A DNA stretch of 64,000 nt from Axinella damicornis (Eukaryota; Porifera; Demospongiae; Axinellida; Axinellidae): assembly GCA_963931865.1 (NCBI GenBank), contig OZ007505.1:18253457-18317456 (forward strand), read 5' to 3'. The notes below the pieces were generated by a model. It was not told where the DNA came from. It did not search any database and saw only the letters and a list, made by a program, of their open reading frames with translations. How positions within the stretch are numbered: the stretch's first letter is position 1; the number at the start of each line of letters is the position of its first letter. A program made the position numbers and the translations under genes. Shown here piece by piece: positions 59,501 to 64,000 of this stretch.

Positions 59501-62442
59501 TAGCCCTAACCCTTAACACTGACTGTAACCCTTACGCTAACCTTAACACTAATTTCCAGCTAGTTAAACATCTGTTCATGTACGTGTGTATCAGAACAGG
59601 ATCTCCAATTTCTCTGAATGTAGGTGCACAACTCAATATCTCAACAGTGATGGCTCCAACACTTATTGGTATGTGTGTATACATTTTGAAAGTTCACTGT
59701 TACCATGGCTATTTTTAAAGTGTTTCAATATTGTTGGTGTGATCCTTTTCCTTAATTGCCTACACAGCTCCTACCCACTCCGTTGATGTTACCATGGCAA
59801 CAGTGAGCCATTCTGCTAGGGTGACACCATTACTACCAAGCAGAACTTCCATAACCCCAACCCCACCCTTAAGTGCACAACTCAATACCTCAACAGTGAT
59901 GGCTCCAACACTAATTGGTACGTGAGTATACATTTTGAAATTTCACTATAAACAAAAACACAACCCTAAAACGTACTGGATATGCCTGATGTTGAGAATG
60001 GCGATGCCAAATTTCGATACCAATACCGATACCAATACTGATATCAATACCTCAACCCCCCCCCCCCCCCCCCCCCCTTCAAAATGAACAAATTCAAGAT
60101 ATCGGTTTATTAAGGAACAGCACATTAGAGGGTTTAAGACAGGATCTTCACTTCGAAACTAGTTCTCCTGCTTTCGAAAAAAGGCGTTCAGATGTGACAG
60201 ATGTAGAAGGAATACAAATATACTTCTTCGCTAGTTGCTGCAAGTGGGGTTGCATGATCCTTCCACCACGTCAGGGGATCATCGTGACGAGGAATGTTCT
60301 TCTCCTGTAGGTAGCGCTTCATTGCTACTGTAATGGAACGGTGTGAAGAAGCTTCAGCTACCTTCTTGTCGAAGGTCCCCCACAGTTCACTACCACGTTT
60401 TGCAACAGATGCAGGAACAGTCCGTCAGGCGTGTGCTTGGCTCTTCAGATGTTGCAGTTAGACCACCCACTTCCACAGACATTCATTGAACAGTTTGTTC
60501 AGCTATTTCTAGACTAAAAGGCAACCTTCTTGAATCGTGGGTCAAGAAAGCTCAACCTTCACAGTTTGCCTGGCATCGTCATACTTCTGAGGAAGCCATG
60601 ACCTGGTGATTGTGGAGCGACTGGGTAGCTGATAGTGTGGATCCAGGACTTGTACTAACTTTCGAAACCCCCATTGAAAGAGGTTGCATATCCTTTGCAA
60701 TCATCTGTTGTCTCCTTCCACCTGGCAGAAGTGTGCGGGTAAGATGAGGATGGTGTCAGTGAGGATTCCAAGCTCAGTAGTAGTAGCTGGTCGCTTCTTC
60801 CTGCCTGCTGCTTCCTCCTGCGCTTTTCTCTCTTCTTCAAACTCCTCGTACTCTTTGACGTGCTTACATTTCGAATGCTTATCAAGTTACTCGTGTTGTT
60901 GGAATGTCGAAACGTTTCACCACAGATGGTACAAGTTGCCTTGGTTGAGTCTGTGGCAGCTTTGTCAATATATCCCCACACAACACTTTGGTCATGATTA
61001 CGCGCGCCGTTCCTGCATTAGAAGAGGCCACATCCATGTAGATCTAGTAATCTATACATGCCCGGACAACGTGGCAGTACTCAGTATCGACCGATACCGA
61101 TTCTAGTACATGTACTCAATACTACCATACCGGAACCTGGTATCGGCGGTATTGATACCCAGTACTTGTTATTGCCCAGCACAACTCTCCTCACATAACC
61201 AGCAGCATAATTTCATTTAACGTACCTCGATCCTTTCATTGTTGAAAGGTCACCTTCTCATGATTCTCATCTTTCAAACGCCTCCTTGTGCTTTGTGGTG
61301 AACCCATGCGTTCCAAGATGGCATCCATCTACAGCCATGCAGTGAAACAGGAAAAATAATGTCCCACTGAGGACGACGATTCACCAAGATTCACCTCTGC
61401 CATCCTTCACAACAAAAAAAAACAGCTCACGAGAAACTAAAGTTCAAAGCTCATAATATTATGTGTGTATACATTTTGAAATTTCACTGTAAACAGGAAG
61501 AAAATATCCACCTCTCCTCACCAACCATGTAGCATATAATTTCATTTAGCGAACCTCCTTTGATCGTTGAACGGTCCTTTCATCACCTGCTGTTCTTGAG
61601 CTCCCTAGCCCTACAATAATATTTTGTTTAACCCGCTTCTGGTGATGTTACCAGATTTTAATGGTGTGCGTGTGGAATGTTCGTGGGGTGGGACTAGACT
61701 AGTGACGCGCGACCTTTTTACTTCAATTTACAGAACCTCGAACTCTGCAAAGAATGTTTGAGAACATTGGGCATGGGCTGGAACAGCTTGGGCTACAAGC
61801 GGATGCAATCGGGGAGCAGCAGTTAATTTAAGCGGGAGCAGCAGTTGAAGCGGACGCAATCGGGGAGCAGCAGTTGAAGCGGACGTAATCCGGGAGCAGC
61901 AGCTGAAGCGGACACAATCAGGGAGCAGTTGAAGCGGACACAATCGGGGAGCAACAGCTGAAGCGAACACAAGCAGCGAGCAGCTGCTGAAGCGGACACA
62001 AACGGGGAGCAGCAGCTGAAGTGGACGCAAACAGGGAGCAGCAGTTGAAGTGGATTGATGCAATCGGGGAGCAGCAGTTGAAGCGGACGCAATTGGGGAG
62101 CAGCAGCTCTCAGACTGCACAGAGAGCTGTGGTGCCGGATTACTCGCATAGACGAATGAGGGGAAGCTACTTGTATATATTTTAAAGATGTTTCAACACT
62201 TGTGGTATATGATCCTTTTCTTTGCCTACACAGCTCCTCCTACCCACTCTGTTGATGTTACCATGGCAACAGCGAGCCATTCTGTGAGGGCAACACCATT
62301 ACTACCGAGCAGAACTTCCGTAACCCCAACCCCAACCTTCATCATTGTCCAATCACATTGCACCATTACCAATCCAAAAACTCCCCTGACATTACTACTG
62401 GCACTGTTAACAGTGCTGCTGTGTGCGTGTAGGTCTTCATAG
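56040..62442 (+). CDS. CCP + three-Ig-domain cell-surface protein with Ser/Thr stalk and GPI-type tail (5' end not found)
   Basis: Exons, every junction phase 1: 56040-56234 (CCP/sushi: VPNIRNM, IHFTCQPGYFRTGPHEATC, WTTLPSC), 56588-56716 (Cys-rich module), 57555-57830 (Ig: VLIPCRARGIPHPTVTWYRS to DDGLYRCVATN), 58208-58504 (Ig: VTCEAIGYPPPTISW to DSGTYTCTATN), 58716-59150 (Ser/Gly linker then Ig: LSCKATGTPQPTVSW to EGRYKCVAWN), 59624-59668, 59768-59917 and 62234-62442 (Thr/Ser/Pro stalk; hydrophobic end TPLTLLLALLTVLL then CACRSS). The terminal hydrophobic stretch with no basic cytoplasmic tail suggests GPI attachment. The all-phase-1 structure allows free exon duplication, and the stalk exons are duplicated. 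Role probably adhesion or recognition; no orthologue assigned. Signal-peptide exon not located; a candidate hydrophobic stretch lies at 55740-55830. Confidence 0.78.
56717..57554. other. Intron of the Ig/CCP gene
   Basis: Holds a unit flanked by AACCCTTTAACC (56811) and GGCTTAAAGGGTTAAA (57362) and the direct repeat ATGAATATCATTAGAATCAA / ATGAATCTCATTAAAATTAA (57130-57182). It probably is one repeat element of about 560 bp with inverted TTAACCCTTTAA-like ends. No coding sequence. Confidence 0.5.
57886..58014 (+). repeat. tRNA-derived sequence split by a foldback insertion
   Basis: TTGGTAGCTCAG at 57889 stops at an inserted TAGCCTCGTTCCCGGG...GGAATGAGGCTA element (57901-57957). The text then resumes TTAGCTCAGTTGGTAGAACG, then TTGGGCCTGAAAGCTGATGG and GGTTTCACGGG. 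TAGCTCAGTTGG is a tRNA box A; the box B position is degenerate. TAGCTCAG on both sides is an 8-bp target duplication. Probably a tRNA-type SINE or tRNA pseudogene, not a working tRNA. Confidence 0.6.
59213..59530. mobile_element. Left end of the 48-bp-arm foldback family
   Basis: CAGCCTCGTTCCCAGGCTG then GGAGAAACGGCCTGGCCAA and further text (GTCACAGCAATTGCA, GTGCACGTGATACTT) parallel 41611-41760. No clear right end found. Intron of the Ig/CCP gene. Confidence 0.55.
59985..61170 (-). mobile_element. hAT (BED-finger) transposon remnant in the last intron of the Ig/CCP gene
   Basis: On the minus strand, 60655-60981 encodes a BED-type zinc finger (ATCTICGETFRHSNNTSNL). Broken frames further on read VLDPHYQLPSRSTITRS and, nearer 60200-60330, DPLTWWKDH, both typical of hAT transposases. 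Ends carry repeated GGTATCGGTATTGGTATCG-like words (59996-60052 and 61078-61165), inverted relative to each other as expected for subterminal repeats. Many stops: inactive. Confidence 0.7.
61745..62125. repeat. Minisatellite, 27-33-bp unit
   Basis: About twelve units of GGGAGCAGCAGTTGAAGCGG + ACGCAATC with small length changes. Open in several frames on both strands, a by-product of the repeat; no gene inferred. Confidence 0.9.
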
Positions 62443-63535
62443 TTCATTAATAACAACTCAGCCACCAATCAGATGCAGGTACCTCTTTAACAAACTTTGT
62501 ACATTTTGTACATTAATTTATAATTATTTATTTTTTAAATTTTTTTATATTTTGGTCCTTTATTTTGTGTACATCACTTGCACCATTGCAATGCTGATCA
62601 TTTTGTACAGCGTTTGCCGTGATCTGGATCAATGTCACCCTAGCTTCGATCCTCACCCAAGGTGGTTATCATGTGGTAGCCCAACTCATTCCCATACTAT
62701 TCATACTGTCTGGGAATGGGACAGCAATATTACAGCAAAGAAGTGGCAACCACTCCCTCCTGCATGGTAGCTATATAGTAGCAACTTGCAATTGCTGGTA
62801 GAGCCACAGAGGTAGAGCCAACTCACTCTGCATGGGATCGAGTGATGCATCAGGTCTATAGAAAGCTGTACTGAAATATGCTTAACGCCCAATCTCTGCA
62901 ACCATATATAGTGAGCCTCGATCTAATTGAACAATCACGACGGTTGTATAGTCAGAATTGCCATTGGTCTATGTGCATTTGTAGAACCAGCCCCACCAAG
63001 ATCGCAGAATTTGATCTGTTCCAGGCGAATGGAATGAAATACGCGGGCCAGACTCCCCCCCTGCCCATCTGTAGTGGGTGTGGCAAGATCGAGAGGTGCC
63101 ATGGTCCCACACCAATAGAGTGATGGTCATTGCTATGGTGTGGTAAGCAGCTGAAGGGCCGGGAATCCACTCGGACACACAGATTCCACACACACACACA
63201 CACACAACATCATGCAGTCATATATCTCAGGCCACTAAGGGTGGAGGGAGGGGAGGAAGATGTGCCTTATGATTCCTTCACGTTCATGAATCACTCGCCA
63301 GAGAATGAGACTAACATGTCAACAGTGGGAGCATGAGACTAACATGTTAAGTGGGGTGTCTCCAAACCAACAGTGGGGTGTCTCCAAACCAGCACATGCA
63401 CAGAATGCACATCAGAACATACAACACCAGAAATGACTACACAATTGCATCATGTATGGAGGGGAAAGTGTCTCGGAATGATGCCAAACTGATCAGGGTT
63501 GGTAGTAGTTTCCTCCTGGGTGGTACTGATCAGGG
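62443..63535. other. Spacer with unexplained protein-like pieces
   Basis: No gene model is supported. Two plus-strand stretches look codon-like but lack good splice context: about 62985-63123 (AEFDLFQANGMKYAGQ, then PICSGCGKIERCHGPT) and about 63235-63336 (EEDVPYDSFTFMNHSPENET). A 37-bp direct repeat (GGTAGTAGTTTCCTCCTGGG) lies at the 3' end of the next gene (63501 and 63538). Confidence 0.35.
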
Positions 63536-63758
63536 TCAGTAGTAGTTTCCTCCTGGGTGGTGCGGTAGGTAGCCGCCACGTGGCTGGTGATGGGGGACGA
63601 AGGTATGGGGACGTGGGGGACCGGGTTGATGAGGGTGGAAGTCAGGATGGTGTATCATACCCTGTGTGTATGTGTGTGATTGTGTGTATGTGTGTGATTG
63701 TGTGTATGTGTGTGTGTGCATGTGAAAATGTGTGTGTGATTGTGCATTATGTGTGATT

Positions 63759-63789
<31 letters not shown>

Positions 63790-63828
63790 CATACGTGAAT
63801 GTGTGTGTGTGATTGCGCATACGTGTGA

Positions 63829-63882
<54 letters not shown>

Positions 63883-64000
63883 ACATACATGTACATGTGT
63901 GTCAGCACTGGAACTAACCGGATGACGCATTTCTCCGTGCTGAGGCATCATTCCCTGATGGACGACGGGGTGTGAAGTGGGGTAGCCACCAGCCTGCTGC
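63536..64000 (-). CDS. 3' end of a His/Pro/Gly/Gln-rich protein
   Basis: Two exons on the minus strand: 63919-64000 (open at the window edge; [20 protein letters not shown]) and 63536-63661 ([20 protein letters not shown] ... HHPGGNYY then TGA). They are joined at phase 0 (CCG|GTTAGT, CACAG|GGT) across an intron that is mostly (CA)n. The low-complexity His/Pro/Gly composition is common in nuclear and RNA-associated regulators, but the informative part lies outside the window, so no function is given. Confidence 0.6.
63664..63882. repeat. (GT)n/(CA)n microsatellite
   Basis: Interrupted GT array filling the intron of the edge gene. Confidence 0.95.

Noticed and set aside
61728..62149. Minus-strand open frames over the 61.7-62.1 kb minisatellite
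   Set aside because: Stop-free because of the repeat unit; lies in an intron and several frames are open at once.
62619..62801. Hydrophobic open frame as a transmembrane protein
   Set aside because: No splice context, no homology I recognise, and an alternative frame over the same bases looks equally plausible.
63536..63951. Thr-His dipeptide-rich minus-strand open frames
   Set aside because: Produced by reading through the (CA)n intron; the real exons are 63919-64000 and 63536-63661.

Overview
The window is eukaryotic and almost certainly metazoan. Genes are split by short phase-consistent GT-AG introns, and the recognisable families are animal: TUBGCP2, ARIH2, a BMT2/SAMTOR relic, ZU5-death-domain receptors, dermatopontin-like, Ig/CCP and Kazal proteins. 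The compact genes, the many foldback elements and long pure G/C homopolymers suggest a sponge (demosponge-like) genome. That is inference; no marker here settles the species.

Layout. 1-10423 (minus strand): two paralogues of a secreted Kazal-type protein with a very long Lys/Asp/Glu-rich tandem-repeat region. The left copy runs off the window and the right copy (3611-10423) is complete. A dead BMT2/SAMTOR copy lies between them. 10740-13669 (plus): a small disordered protein ending in a CaaX-like box, divergent from the Kazal gene. 14176-33723 (plus): two tandem receptor genes with different ectodomains but nearly identical ZU5-UPA-death-domain cytoplasmic modules. Intron 1 of the first holds a TA-flanked, 2.5-kb Tc1/IS630-type transposon that carries two convergent genes, a DD34E transposase and a PB1-like/SHOCT-like accessory gene. 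34235-36941 (minus): TUBGCP2. 38277-46061 (plus): ARIH2, 16 exons, complete. 46589-53902 (plus): a dermatopontin-like secreted protein. 55038-55630: a foldback element enclosing 383 nt of 18S rRNA. 56040-62442 (plus): a CCP + 3-Ig protein with a Ser/Thr stalk and GPI-type tail. 63536-64000 (minus): the 3' end of a His/Pro/Gly-rich protein.

Cell-surface and extracellular genes dominate (Kazal protein, two death-domain receptors, dermatopontin-like, Ig/CCP). The two receptors look like a family that keeps one signalling tail and changes its ectodomain. TUBGCP2 (microtubule nucleation) and ARIH2 (ubiquitin ligation) are unrelated housekeeping neighbours. Introns and spacers are dense with foldback elements, one family of which shares TAGCCTCG-type ends and leaves about 8-9-bp target duplications.

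Exon models were made by hand from splice consensus and reading-frame continuity. Internal exons of TUBGCP2, ARIH2, the right Kazal gene and the first receptor are in phase throughout; first exons and 3' ends of some others are uncertain, as noted.
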